A DNA stretch of 51,721 nt, from the NCBI RefSeq assembly GCF_000090795.2, contig NW_003546593.1, positions 51,099 through 102,819 of the forward strand. Reading direction: 5' to 3'. A program made the position numbers and the translations under genes. This DNA is from Amphimedon queenslandica (lineage: Eukaryota; Porifera; Demospongiae; Haplosclerida; Niphatidae). This document shows, piece by piece, positions 11,187 to 23,456 of this stretch. The notes under the pieces were generated by a model. That model did not search any database. It saw nothing but the letters and a program-made list of their open reading frames with translations, and was not told where the DNA came from. How positions within the stretch are numbered: position 1 is the first letter of the stretch; the number at the start of each line of letters is the position of its first letter.

Positions 11187-13312
11187 CTATAAAGGTAAAA
11201 TTGACTTCCTGAGCCCTTGGAAGTAAGGATGTTCCATGGCTCGTTTAGCTGATATCCTTTTACCAGGATTATATATGACCATTTGCTATGGAGAAAAAGA
11301 GAGAGAAATGAAGTTTTTTTCATCATTTTTTCCCATTACCATTAATAAATCGCAGCCAATCGAATCAAGATGAGGACACAATTGACTCAGAGATTTCCCG
11401 GTCCACTTTGGAAAAGTTGATTTGAAATTTGGCATTGTTGTTACGGACGGCCATATAGCGTCACTCGGGGTACCCAATATTCTAATTAAAGAGCACCAAC
11501 AATGTAAGCACACACGTACAAACATGCAGCATAAACTCATACCTAAATATTCTGAAGAGTTGATCAATTTCGGAGTCGCCCTGAAAGAAAGGTTTCTTGT
11601 TTGACATTTCGGCAAATATACATCCAATACTCCAAATATCAAGAGGGCAAGAGTAGCGAGGACAACCTAGTAGGACTTCGGGGGCTCTGTACCACAAGGT
11701 AACAACCTAAAATTGAATATAGCAATGAAAAAATTTGACTGCTAGGCTTTAAAAATTTTGTTATCAGAATCCAACTTCATACATGTAGTTTAAAGTTTCT
11801 ACGTAAGGACATGGATGTATCATCATTACAGTGTCATAAAATTTCTTTTGATATTAGATATATAGGTGTACATGTACATGTACATGATCCATAAGTGTCA
11901 TGTAAATAAAAATTGTACATGTACATGCATAGGATAATGGGATATTTTATAGGATCATAGGTTGAGATTTCATTCATGTTCAATGTGAGACTAATTATCA
12001 TCATTTTATAGATGAGGTAGAAGTGAGAAGTTTATATATGGTGAGAATGGATTAACATGATTATCATGTTGATGAACGTGATTATTAGTTAAACGATAAA
12101 TATTAATTAAATGAATATCTGTTGATATTACACCTCTTGTTAATGATTCCATTTAAAAATGAATTTTTAAATTTCCTCAAAAATCGGATCAAAGTCCCTG
12201 TACATGGGGCTTTGAGGCAAATTTCGTCAAAATTGAAAAGGAGAGAATACCTCAATTTTATTTTATTTTCTGATGCATATACATGTACTTATGTTATGTA
12301 GAAAGTTTGAGCTTATTTCGATCAAAATTTGATTTTTTACAAATTTTTAAACGTACTCCATTTGACCTTGCTTGATATGCTTACTTTGCCCAACCCACTA
12401 ATTACTCCACCCACATATTAACGAGATACTTACTTCGTGGGTGTAGGCTCTCACTGGAATACCAAAGGCTCGTCCGAGACCAAAATCTGCAATTTTAATT
12501 CCGCCATTATTATCAATGAGAAGATTCTGTGGCTTCAAGTCTCGATGAATGATCCTTCGACCGTGACAGAATACAATACCCTTTAGGATCTGATAAGTGT
12601 AACTCTAAGGGAGGGAAAAATACATCTAAAGCAGCTGCCAGTTAAAATTAGATTTAGGGTTACACATGAAGCTCCAAAAATACATTAGTTGATTGATAAT
12701 GAAATATTTAGCAATATTTAATTAATTGACCACACCCAAACACAGCCCCTGCATGGGCGTGGCTTTATTTAAAAACGTGAAAACATCCTGTTATCCTTAA
12801 AAATGTACACATAACTGCTTACTTTTACTAGGTCTGGTTCCATGAATTTTCCAGCTGGTAGACTGTCGAGGTATTTCTTAAGGTCCATGCACATGAATTC
12901 AAATACGAGATACAGTTTTAAGTCTTGATGAATAATGTCCTCCAGCCTGTAAAAAATAAAAAATTTCAATAAATAAAACGATTGGACACGGTTCACATAT
13001 TTCATATTAGCTAGAGGAATATTATTATTTTAAAATAAATAAATATTATAAATCCTTTACTTGACAACGTTTGTATGCTGGACTTCTTTCAAAATGCTGA
13101 TCTCCCTAATGGCCGTACTGGGAACCCCCTCCTCCTCGTTCTCTAGTCTTATCTTCTTTAAAGCCACCGTCTTTCCAGTCACCTTGTGTCTGGCCTAAAG
13201 GGAAAGAAAGAAAAGTTGCATTGAAAATAACAAAACTCGGAAGTACTTTATAAACGACGCCATAAGTACCCTCTCCTATCTTTTCTAGCTTTGTGTAATC
13301 GTCCACGGACAT
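11187..13312 (-). CDS. CDK1: Cyclin-dependent kinase 1 (Cdc2)
   Basis: Seven exons, 13247-13312, 13061-13194, 12823-12946, 12434-12604, 11543-11706, 11340-11481 and 11187-11285, join in frame to 299 aa, the normal CDK1 length. The Gly-rich loop GEGTYG holds Thr16 and Tyr17, matching the Wee1/Myt1 sites Thr14/Tyr15. Lys35 is the ATP lysine, and the cyclin-binding helix is exactly PSTAIRE (47-53). [18 protein letters not shown] and the T-loop Thr163 (YTHE, the CAK site) follow, then [22 protein letters not shown] and [23 protein letters not shown] favours CDK1 over CDK2. DFGLGR instead of DFGLAR is unusual but, from memory, also occurs in fly Cdc2. The kinase drives entry into mitosis together with cyclin B and cyclin A. 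Confidence 0.97.
12140..12365. repeat. Diverged relative (type B) of the 178-bp repeat in a CDK1 intron
   Basis: The unit contains ttttctgatgcatatacatg, atgtagaaagtttgagct and gatcaaaatttgatttttta, followed by a tail with ttttaaacgtactcc. It matches units at 31990-32215 and 33785-34125 and shares only the tttctgat...gaaagtttgagct core with the 178-bp type. Confidence 0.8.
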
Positions 13313-13753
13313 TTTGGTGCTCTCTGTCTCTCTCTTTTTACAGATTTCTCCCGTCCAATCTCACTGGCTCTCTTTCTCTCTTCTTCAGTTCTCGCGCGCC
13401 CTTTGAATTTTGTATGTTCTACGCATGCGCAGTAGAAAACCTCAAACCCCAGTTATAACTACTGGTTATTGCTCAATTTTAATTTTAAATTTCAAAATGC
13501 CACTTTGCAAAAATTATTGTAGCCAACCCACAAATATACAGTCTTTGTAAAGTGCTTGACATTCAACTTGTGATAGTTTACTTTCGTAGCTAGAATAGCA
13601 TATCTCAAGATCTTAAATCATCATTAAATTTTTATAAATAAGTATCATTATTATTATTATTATTATTTATTATTATATTGAATAGCACATTAAAGGAAGA
13701 GATTCAAGAGAAAGTGAAGTACAAGATGAGAGAAAGAGAGGATTAAGTTTTGA
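13313..13753 (-). promoter_or_regulatory. CDK1 upstream region with E2F/CHR-like and NRF1-like sites
   Basis: This gap lies between the CDK1 start and the end of STX6 on the same strand. Near the start codon it holds ctcgcgcgcc (13391-13400, E2F/CDE-like) directly abutting tttgaa (13402-13407, matching the CHR consensus), and acgcatgcgcag (13421-13432, close to the NRF1 palindrome). No TATA box is visible. The rest (13440-13753) is AT-rich with TTA repeats at about 13649-13675 and no gene. Cell-cycle control by such elements is known for vertebrate CDK1; here it is inference. Confidence 0.5.
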
Positions 13754-15572
13754 TTAAAAAGGAACAAAGAACATCACGACAATCAGTACAATGACAATTA
13801 TTAACACGACGATACAAATAAGTTGACACCGATCTGTATACATAAAAAAAGAGAAAAAACATAAAAATAATATTAAATTATAAAACTAACCGCTTGATTT
13901 CCTAATGGCCGTATTAACACGTTTCGTTAAAGACGTGAGTCTAGTTTCTGTTCTTTGCATGTCCTCATCAATCTCGTCTATCATTCTAATTAAAGCACAA
14001 GTCACATGATATTCACCGAAACTATAAAACCTACTTATTCTGTTCGTCTAACTCTATCCCAATATCCTCCCCCATCTGGTGCAAGACGACAATAGTGTTC
14101 GAGACTTTATCCACCTGCTTGTCTTGTTCGACCATTAGCATCTATTTTTAGTAACGATGACGTCATCAGTATCTGTTACTATTAATAACTCACTTGTTGC
14201 TGGTGTCTCTGTTGGTCTATAAAGTCTTGATTTGAGCGCTCAAGTTCATCGTCTAGTCTTTGGTAGCGACCATGTTTCTTTTTTTGAGCGTGACTAGAAC
14301 TTAACAGTTGCTAAAGAGAGAAAGGGAGAGAAAGAGAGAGAGAGGGGGGAGAGAGAGAGAAGGAAATAAAAAGAGGGAAAGGCATGATAAATAATAAACT
14401 GATAAACCATACACAATCATCACTATTACAGTATGTGCAATCACTACAACTTGTTATGATTTCATTCACTAATGAATGACATCATTAGACCACATAATAC
14501 AAATACTTATACATACAGGCACACATAGGCAGGCATTAGTGCATGTTATTATGGACTATTATCAGTTATACTAACAATACGTTAGTCAGAACAGACATGC
14601 TATGGTAATTATGTAATCTAGAACAATTACGTCACATTCTGACTCTATAGGAATCTATCCAGGAAGGATGGTTAATAACCAGGTTATTAACCAAAGGAAG
14701 GGAAGTATAGGTATTCATTGGTGTTGATGACACTGCAACTGCTGTGTTGTCATTTTAGTACTGATTACAACAAACTTCCCCTTCCTCTCTCTCTCTTCCC
14801 TTTTTTAGACTTACTTGTCTCTTCATGTTCTCCAACATGTTTTGTGCTTGATCACTGCTCATGTGACTTTTCATTTTCTAAAAAGAAATAGAGAGAGAGG
14901 GAGGGGGAGAGAAAGATAAAAAAGCAACCATGACAAACAATTAGCAACTAGCAAAAGCTTTTAAAAGAATATCAAAGAGTAGAGAAGTGATTGAAAGGGA
15001 GAAGTATTGAGAGAAACAGAAAACAGACAAAGTGAGTACATAGTACAACATAAGACACTACCACCACTATACTCAATAATAGTACACATAAATAAAATAT
15101 TAATACTGTTATAATAGCCAATATATCACATACTACATACATAAAATACAGTGTTGCTTTCAGTCTATGTAATACAGTAAATTGTCTCATTGACTAATTA
15201 TGGGAAGAATTAAGATGCACTTGTTTTAAGAGCAGATAAGGCATCCTGCAGACCAAATACAATTACTATTAGTAGTCAATAGTCTACACAAAAGGAGAGG
15301 AACAGTCAACATTATCAGGGACAAACATGTAACATATGGAGCGTGGCATGATTGATTGTGAGGAGAAGAGACAGAGAGGCACAGAGAGGCTATTGTTTTT
15401 AAGTACTAGAAGGTGAGGTAACCTCTGTATAGTGAGAAGTAATAAATGTTAGCTACAAGTACTGTATGATGGATGAAAGTTGATGAAAAAAATGTGTAGG
15501 ATACTTTAAATTAACAAGAGAGAAAGAGAGAGGGAGGGAGAAAAAAGAAAGAGAGAAAAGGATTAATAAAAA

Positions 15573-15620
<48 letters not shown>

Positions 15621-16698
15621 GTAGTTTAGGGAGTGTATGCCATGCTAATATCTTTACTCTAACAAAGTCAAAACAGCTTGCACAGCCCACAACAAATACC
15701 TAGTGATCCTTTGAGGGCAAGCAATTAGTAAAAGCACACAAGTCATACAATGTACATATATGTACGTATTTATATTCACACGTACAGGTAGTATGATCAC
15801 ACAGATGCATGTGGATAGCAACTCTTTCATTTCATTCCCAGCAGATGTTCACACTCAGACACTCTTCAATTAGACAAATGGAACAACACTCTTGAATAAC
15901 AGACCATGTACTGTACATGTACAGTGTATAATAAATGCTGTCTGTCTAGCTACAATTAGCTCCACTGGACTACTGATACAATGAATTACTAAAGAAAAAG
16001 TATTAGAGTACATGTACTAGTTACGAGATGATTAGAGTCTACATGTGCTCTATCTTTATAAAAAGACCTTTCTCTTAATATCTTTAACATATAAAATACA
16101 TTCGTATATTCCCATTTCTTATTATTATTATGATATACATGTACATTATTATCAAGCAATAATGAATAACAAATCATTATTAATGACACTCTTTATGGGA
16201 TACTGTACTACATGACATGCATAATAATGTCATTATAATGTGTACATGTTACATTGCTATGGGGAACATACGTTTATCACTTGTCTTGTGTCTCGGATGA
16301 ATTGTTTACGAGTTTCTATCTCACCAGTGCTCACTCTAAACTTCTGGGGATTTGCTTCTACGACACCTTTTGAAAGAAAGAGAGAGACAGAAAGGAAAGA
16401 AAGAAGAGAGGGGGGGAGAGAGAGATGACATATTCCTTTTTCTCTTTTATTTACTTATTGTCTCGTCCAGGTCTTGTAGATCCCATTCAATGCTCTTGAT
16501 ACATGATCTTAGGTCGGTTGACACTCCTTGTGTCTTCTCTAAGTCGCTCTGGTCCTCTAGTAGCATGCACCAGCGACTGTACAAATCCTGGGCGTTATTG
16601 AGAGACTCTCTCACGTCGCTTTAGAAGATAAAGTGATTAACCAACCAGTTTTTAAGTTTCTTACTCTCTGACGGTGTAAAAAGGATCTTCTAGTGACA
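13754..16698 (-). CDS. STX6: Syntaxin-6 family SNARE
   Basis: A Qc-SNARE that acts in fusion of endosome-derived vesicles at the trans-Golgi network. Exon 1 (16665-16698) encodes MSLEDPFYTVR, the usual syntaxin-6 start. The exon at about 16460-16622 gives SLNNAQDLYSRW, LRSCIKSIEWDLQDLDETI; the one at about 16271-16366 gives VEANPQKFRVS and RKQFIRDTRQVI. These form the N-terminal three-helix domain. Further exons lie near 14816-14877 (MSSDQAQNMLENMKRQ), 14193-14310, 14037-14144 and 13895-13984, covering the SNARE helix (VDKVSNTIVVLHQMGEDIG, ELDEQN, RLTSLTKRVN). The last exon encodes RCQLICIVVLIIVIVLIVV, a single C-terminal membrane anchor, and ends MFFVPF with stop at 13754-13756. Several acceptors use GA/CT microsatellites as their pyrimidine tract. 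Confidence 0.93.
15573..15617. repeat. (GA)n microsatellite in an STX6 intron
   Basis: About 22 uninterrupted GA units, in the 1.4-kb intron between the Habc exons and the MSSDQAQ exon of STX6. Confidence 0.95.
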
Positions 16699-17003
16699 TT
16701 GTAGGTTTCCCGAGTGATGTTAGGCCTCTTCCTAGTCTTAAACCAGCCCCAGTTAAAGAGGGAGAGAGGGAGGGAGAGTGTTTTATACAACTCGCCCTTT
16801 GATTTGATAAGGTTGCGGTCACTTGACTTGCAAATTTCACGCATCCCCCACCTACTTAATAACTAGCCACGCCCTGCTACTAACTTCCACCCACGCATTT
16901 TAAATCTTACATCCAGTCCCGCCCTTAGGCCTGGCCTTTGTGCAGCTAGCCACACCTCCCCCTTTCCACATACACATTGTGTGTACACTGTACAGTACAT
17001 TGA
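16699..17003. promoter_or_regulatory. Divergent promoter region of STX6 and the PDZ gene
   Basis: 305 bp between divergent start codons. It contains GA-rich tract 16760-16780 and several CACCC/CACGCCC boxes (agccacgccc near 16865, ccacccacgc near 16888, agccacacctccccc near 16949). No TATA box is evident. A shared promoter is inferred only from geometry. Confidence 0.45.
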
Positions 17004-18008
17004 TTGAAATCAATGGCCTTTTTAGACTCGACTCTGGTAGAAGAGAACGGAGAGAAGAACGGCTTCTCCTCTCACCCTCCTCTAGGTAGATCCTGGACCC
17101 TTGACAGCCCCAGGCCGAGCAGAGAAGAACTTATAAAAATAGTTCGAAAAGCGGGCCTACCCACAAATTCAAACCAAGGACCATCCTACTCTGAGCCTTC
17201 TTCTCCACGGAAGATACTCCGCCGGATCAATAGTGATAGAAATAGCGAGTCTTCTGGTAGTTCTAGATCTAGTACGACCCTCACGTCAGATGATGAAGAG
17301 AAAGATGAGAGTCTTGCTATGCTAGAAGACATTGTTGCTAACAATAGAGGTCTTCCCTCTCTCCTCATCACTGATGACAACGCCCCTCAATCTGGAGAGT
17401 TCCGAGCTCGTTCCGGTAGTCGGTTCTATCACGAGAGTTTCACTGACGGCCCGTCCCAGGCTCCGGTAAAACCCGCCATGTTTATTCCATCATCTCGTAG
17501 TGCTCACCAGCTGGTACTACCTAACTACTCGGAGAAAAAGAAGAAAAGTCTCATAACGAGAATCAGGCGGACGATAAGAGGAAAGAAACCAAAAACGGTC
17601 GACAAGAAGTCGATTCGTCGCTGGGTCGATTACGAAGACGAGTTAGACCCAGTTAGCCGTCCATCTTATTTCCGTCACATTGGTCACGTTATTTCGGCCG
17701 GGCCCGGGAATATTAAGACCGTCCAACTAAACAAGCCCCCTCATGGGAAATTTGGTATATTTGTCGCTCAGGGCGTGGACCCTGCCCGCCCTCAAGAGAA
17801 AAAGAGTGTTTTTGTGTCTCGTTTTTATGAAGAAAATGCCTCAATGTTTTATGCTAGTCTACTTCGACCTGGCGATGAGATTTTAGCCATTAATGGAGTA
17901 GCAATAAGAGACAAGCCTCTTAGTGAAGTTATTGGATTGTTTGAAGGTTGTCAAACAGTCCAGCTGACAATTCTACCTTATACCGGACTGCCTTGTACAC
18001 AGCTGTGA
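17004..18008 (+). CDS. Intronless single-PDZ-domain protein, 334 aa
   Basis: A single exon, unlike nearly all its neighbours. Residues 1-200 are Ser/Arg-rich and probably disordered, with a basic patch (ITRIRRTIRGKKPK, about 190-203). A PDZ domain lies at about 236-325: TVQLNKPPHGKFGIFVAQG has GKFGIF in the place of the carboxylate-binding loop, and SVFVSRFYE, LLRPGDEILAINGVAI and the closing VQLTILP complete the fold. The long insert after the loop (DPARPQEKK) recalls the Par-6 PDZ domain, but the protein lacks PB1 and CRIB parts, so Par-6 identity is not supported. It is likely a small scaffold at membranes or junctions; the partner is unknown. An in-frame ATG lies 3 codons downstream, so the exact start is open. 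Confidence 0.85.
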   Translation: MKSMAFLDSTLVEENGEKNGFSSHPPLGRSWTLDSPRPSREELIKIVRKAGLPTNSNQGPSYSEPSSPRKILRRINSDRNSESSGSSRSSTTLTSDDEEKDESLAMLEDIVANNRGLPSLLITDDNAPQSGEFRARSGSRFYHESFTDGPSQAPVKPAMFIPSSRSAHQLVLPNYSEKKKKSLITRIRRTIRGKKPKTVDKKSIRRWVDYEDELDPVSRPSYFRHIGHVISAGPGNIKTVQLNKPPHGKFGIFVAQGVDPARPQEKKSVFVSRFYEENASMFYASLLRPGDEILAINGVAIRDKPLSEVIGLFEGCQTVQLTILPYTGLPCTQL

Positions 18009-18374
18009 AGAAACAAGCTAAAATTAGATTTTATAAACTCACTTATGTATTATGAACTACTCTCTTCTCATTTTACATCTTTCTCCCTCCCCCTCTCTCT
18101 CTCTCTTTTTCTTTTCTCGTTTGTAAAGTTTGTTAACAAATCCTTGTACTTTCTTACAATATCAATTTTTGAAATTGTTACAACAATTATAAATAATCAT
18201 TTCTGAGGAGTAAAAACAAGTCCACATTACATTACATCATTAATACTATGTGTATTATTATACAGTGGTTGTTCTGCATATGCCTGCATATAAATACCAG
18301 CATTATATTGCACAAGTGTTAAAAATAATAATAATAGTTACAGAGTGTGTGTGTGTGTGTGTGTTAAGATCATG
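18009..18374. other. Convergent spacer between PDZ and RASGEF1 genes
   Basis: 3' untranslated-type AT-rich sequence with a CT tract (18084-18115) and a (GT)n run at 18345-18363. A pyrimidine-rich tract follows the PDZ stop codon. I see no gene here. Confidence 0.7.
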
Positions 18375-21300
18375 TTATTGTTTTTCTTTCTGGACTGGAT
18401 AGGCAGCTAATGTTGACGAAGCGAAGGCACCAGACACAGTGCCTCCTTTACTAATACAGCGAGCATAGGAGCCTAGTAACCCTCTAAAAATGGGAGAGAG
18501 AGAGAGAGAGAGAGAGAGAATTATGGTGACCGAAGATCATTTGGCCGTTTGGAGTGCAATATGTAGGTAGATACTCAAAGCTAAAATACTGTATCATATG
18601 CTAAGTATATAGAATATATTATTATTATTATTATTATGATTATGAAGATAGGGTTATAGGGAAAAGGAAGAGTAATATCAACAAAGATTTGTACTACAAT
18701 AATACACAGATTATTATTATTATTATGTACATGTATGTATAGGTAAGAGTATATTCATAATGATTTGTAGATTATTATCAGCTAGTGTATATTGACTGAC
18801 TTCAATTGCTGATAATGTTGCTTCTCTCTTGGATTATCAGGTGCTTCAATTTCATAAGATACTAATAATAGTTCTACATGATGCAATGATGGGAATGATT
18901 ATAATTGATAGGTCATCGACTGGCTCATTAATTCTCTTACCATCATCAGTATGTATAGGAACAGTCATTAGGTAGTTCAGTAGTAGCCTCTTTCTCTCGT
19001 AGGGCAGCTGTGATAATTAATAATTAAGGACATGTATCAGGATAATTATGGCATAATTTTTTTTAATTTTGGAGTAGTTTTAAAATTATTTGTAAAAAAA
19101 ACAATTATGCATGATCAAATTTAGCTCAAACTTTCTACACAGCATAAGTACATCAATATGTATCAGAAAATGTAATAAAAATTGGGGGTGATTTCGGAGC
19201 CATTTTTGGAAAAAACCATGGGCTAGCTATAGCCTTGGGTATTTTTCAGATTTTGGCTCATTTTTTAAAATGGCTGTAACTTGAAAAATTGAAGTCGGAA
19301 TCACCTCAAACTTTCTACACAGCATAATTACATCAATATCTATCAAAAAATGTTATAAAAATTGGGGGTGATTTCGGAGCCATTTTTTGGAAAAAACCAT
19401 GGGCTAGCTATAGCCTTGGGTATTTTTCAGATTTTGGCTCATTTTTTAAAATGGCTGTAACTTGAATAATTGAAGCCGGAATCAACTCAAACTTTCTACG
19501 TAGCATAATTACATTAATATCTAACAAAAAATGTTATAAAAATTGGGGGTAATTTTGGAGCCATTTTTTGGAAAAAACCATGGGCTATAGCCTTGGGTAT
19601 TTTTCAGATTTTGACTCATTTTTTTAAATGGCCATAACTTGAATAATTGAAGTCGGAATCACTTTAAACTTTCTACACTGCATAATTACATTAATATCTA
19701 TCAAAAAATGTAATAAAAATGGGGGGTGATTTTGGAGCCATTTTTTGGAAAAAACCATGGGCTATAGCCTTGGGTATTTTTCAGATTTTGACTCATTTTT
19801 TTAAATGGCCATAACTTGAATAATTGAAGTCGGAATCACTTCAAACTTTCTACACAGCATAATTATATTAATATCTATCAAAAAATGTAATAAAAATGGG
19901 GGGGTGATTTTGGAGCCATTTTTTGGAAAAAACCATGGGCTATAGCCTTGGGTATTTTTTAGATTTTGACTCATTTTTTTAAATGGCCATAACTTGAATA
20001 ATTGAAGTCGGAATCACTTCAAACTTTCTACATAGCATAAGCACATCAATATGCATCAAAAAATGTTATAAAAAATTTGGGGTGATTTTAGAGCCATTAT
20101 TTTATTGGGAAAAAACCATGGCCATGGTCAGAAAATGTAATAAAATTAAGGAGTTATCTCCTTTTTAATTTTGGTGAGAATTTCAACAGAATCCCTATAC
20201 TAAAGTACAGGGTTATTGACCCGATTTTTTTAAGCAACATAAAAATCCACATATTTTTAAAACACTTTGCATCCTTGCATAACTTACAACAGTATCTCTC
20301 CATGTTAGTACTGGTAATACCAGCCTTGCAAGAGCCAAGCATTTCTATAAGAAATAGATAGCAATGAATCTTGCATTAACTCTATTATTATGCATGATAG
20401 GTGCTGCTAGTGTGGGTACAAGTACACAGTGCAAAATGAATACCTCAAATCTAATGAATCCGTTCGGTAGCCTATAAAGTAAAGGAATGAATTACATTGC
20501 AGAGTGTGGGGAATCAAGAGAAGAAGAGAGAGAGAGAGAATTCATGAATGAAGTGCATCGATTGCATTTCATTGCAAGGAAGATACTCACTTGTCGCTCA
20601 TGCTTTCATTTTGAAAGTACAAGTCCTTTACTATGAGAGAGAAGAAAGGTACCACACAAGTGTTCATCTTCATTGTTCTTGCTGATATTGTAGCTCTCTC
20701 AAGTTTTGATCGATAGTTAGCAAAATTTCCACTAGGATCCAGCAATCGCTGCAATGATAAATTTAAAAAGACGTTTAAGATAAATATCAGATTTTAAATA
20801 CTTTTATAATTATACCTCTAGCTCTTCTAATTTCTCAACGCTAAGTTTAGACCTCTATAATGAAAAATAAATAAATAAATAAAGGTAAAAGGTAGCGTAA
20901 GTTGTAATAGAATAATTAAGTATTCACAATGTGAAATCATTGGAATTACAATTACATTAAAAGACTCTTACCATCTTCTTCAGTCTCACAACAGGACTCA
21001 TGTACAATCCAGCTAGAGAGAGAGAGAGAGAAGGAGTGAGGTTGCTTTGTCACTAAAAATTAACTTATTATTATTATCACTTACTTGCTATAGCCATGAA
21101 AGAGTTAAAGTTGTTCAATTTCTGACACTCGAGTGCAGTGTCTACAAAAAACTCCATCAGCCTGATTCTATTCCTCTCCTTGTCAGACTATTGATTAAGA
21201 ATAGAGGGTAATCAATGAATACAATAGTCATTTATCATGACATAATGCTTTAGTAATTGGGTAATTAGAATAGGTTCAGTGAAGTGCAAAGTTTAATTAT

Positions 21301-23456
21301 CAATAATGAGCTTGATATACCACACACAAGTAGAAGTATTGCAGCATTAGTGCAACTTAATGAAGTGTAATTGTATTTATAAATTAAATCTCTTACTACA
21401 CATATTTCTGTTGCAACTAAATAGCTCAGCCTGTTAAACCACTCCACGTATGCCTCTATGTTGCTAGTCTTCTTCACATCCTAATAAAAAAATAAAGCAT
21501 TTTTTCATAATAATATAAAATAATAATAAAGTAACTAACAGTGGAATCAGTGGGTGATTTAACAAATGTTTGAATGAACTCCTCTGGGCCAATGTTATTC
21601 AATCTTTCCTATAGTAATAATAAGAAAAGAGAAAAGAAGAATAACAATGAAATAAGCTTTGGTTTACAACACAAGTATTATGTATAAATTATGACAGGTT
21701 TCTTCCTTTAAGTATAGGTGCTACTAAAACATTGGTAGGATAAGTTAATGACTCACCAATTCAATGTGGGTTAGCTGTCTTGCAAGGTCTAGTGGTTCAG
21801 AACAAGTCCTCAGTATATCAACCTTAACAAAAGAAATGAAGGACAGATTGAAAGATATGTACATATGCATACCTGTGTTCTTGGGTCCATTAATCTCTGC
21901 ATTGCAACTGAATTAACTTGCCCCAGTATGTGCTCATATTTATCCAAAGTAGAGAGTTTTTGTATAAGAGTAGACTGAAGTTGTCCAATTTCCCTTCTCT
22001 GTTCCTATGATATAGTAAAGATAGGATTAAGAGTGAGTCCTTGTTAGGCCAAAGCTCTTACTGGTAGATGTGTGGAGCAGAGTTGAGTCACATCTTTTAA
22101 GGCTCTCATCATTTTCTCGTCTCGGAAATCATACGGAAAAGTCTCGGTCCACTCTCGAATGAGCTGAATGAATCGAACAGGCGAAGCACTTGACTATATG
22201 TAAAATTAGGGAAAAATATTTCTTTAAATTAATAGTCTTCCTGATATAGCATAATATTTCTTTAAATTAAATCTGCATTACTCTTTTAAGTGATGAAGAT
22301 CCAGCGGATGCTTGCTGTCTCATGACATGTTGGAATATCTGCCAAGAGTACATTATAACATTGCAATAAAAATGATAGCATCACTTACTCGAAATAATTT
22401 TCCTAGCAAATGGTGAGGTGAGACAAATAGCCTCGAGCATAGCAGGAAAGCAAAGACATAAGCTCTCTATATAAAATACCAAAAATAATAAATTTAAAAG
22501 TATAAATTTGAATACACATGCTGACCTCTGGATAATATGAAGTAGTTGGTATTAGTTGCTGTATAAGTCCTTCAAGAGAACCAGCTACTAATACACCATC
22601 ACTGTACTGCAGCTCCTATTAGACACAAAATCCCATTTATTTCCAATTATTTACCATTTTTCATTATTACCTCAGCTAGTTGCTGTGTTGTGAAAACTAA
22701 TGAAAGCTTGCTGTCTTCCAGCGGAACTGAGCGACGATTCTCCTCAACGATTTTCTGATACTATTAAAATGGTTTAAATTAGTTTGCAGCTGTCACTGGC
22801 ATACTTCAGTGACTTTCGTTTCAACAAGCGCTTCCTTGGATACGACATGATCAAATACTGACGGCTAAGGAGAGGCAGAAAAAGAGGATAAAACATGACA
22901 ATAAATTGCATGAACTTACTCTTCTTTTAGGTGTCTGCTTCATTCCAATAGCAGGCAAACTTCGAGATATCTACAAAAATAGTGCAACTATATCAGTTCA
23001 AGTGACATGTCTCTATACCTTGAGATTCCTTTTATGCCTGACTCCCATTGTCTGCATCTCTTGTAGGAGTCTCTGATATTGTGACCGTATTCTCCTAATG
23101 GGATATTTATACATGCATATCTAGGGCATTTTAAAACAAGCTCACAGTAATGTATTTTCCTGCATCTCCAGCTCCTTGCTCTGCAATATGAATGAAAGGT
23201 TATGTAGATCTATTAGGAGCAAGATGGCTTTCGCTAACCTTTGTCGAAACGTCTTCTTTGCTGTGTCTGCATACATCTATCTCTGCCTTGAGGAGCTTTA
23301 GCTTTTGTTCTTCTGCATCAAGTAGCCTCTCTGTCACCTAATAGGGAGCTGGCTTAACGCCCACTCACAATACAAAAACAGGCATTACCTCGACTTGTAT
23401 ATTAAGTACGTCCCTCAGTTTGTTCTGGGGTCCTCTTCCAGACTCTCCAGAAGCCA
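18375..23456 (-). CDS. RASGEF1: RASGEF1-family Ras/Rap guanine nucleotide exchange factor
   Basis: About 18 short exons read from ATG 23454-23456 (MASGESGRGPQNKLRD) to a stop at 18375-18377. After an N-terminal coiled-coil stretch (TERLLDAEEQKLKLLKAEID) come the RasGEF-N domain (GSLEGLIQQLIPTTSYYP, RAYVFAFLLCSRLFVSP, IREWTETFPYDFRDEKMMR) and the CDC25 catalytic domain (LARQLTHIELERLNNIGP, EAYVEWFNRLSYLVATEIC, MAIASGLYMSPVVRLKK, FANYRSKLE, VPFFSLIVKDLYFQNE, LPNGFIRFE). C-terminal exons give LPYERKRLLLNYLMTVP, LLLVSYEIEAPDNP and the last exon LLGSYARCISKGG...PVQKEKQ. The order and wording match human RASGEF1A/B/C; paralogues split in vertebrates, so no letter is assigned. The family activates small G proteins of the Ras/Rap2 group. 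One intron holds a six-unit 178-bp repeat array. Confidence 0.94.
19090..20130 (+). repeat. Tandem array of the 178-bp repeat, six units, in a RASGEF1 intron
   Basis: The motif aaaaaaccatgggctatagc recurs at about 19216, 19397, 19578, 19755 and 19933, a period of 177-181 bp, with a last worn unit near 20115. Units also share tcaaactttctacacagcat and gtatttttcagattttg. Adjacent units from about 19600 to 20030 are more alike than the outer ones, suggesting recent local amplification. Confidence 0.95.

Noticed and set aside
12434..12604. DFGLGR in CDK1 as an inactivating change
   Set aside because: The catalytic Asp of DFG and the HRD motif are intact, and a Gly at this place is, from memory, also found in fly Cdc2, so no loss of function is implied.
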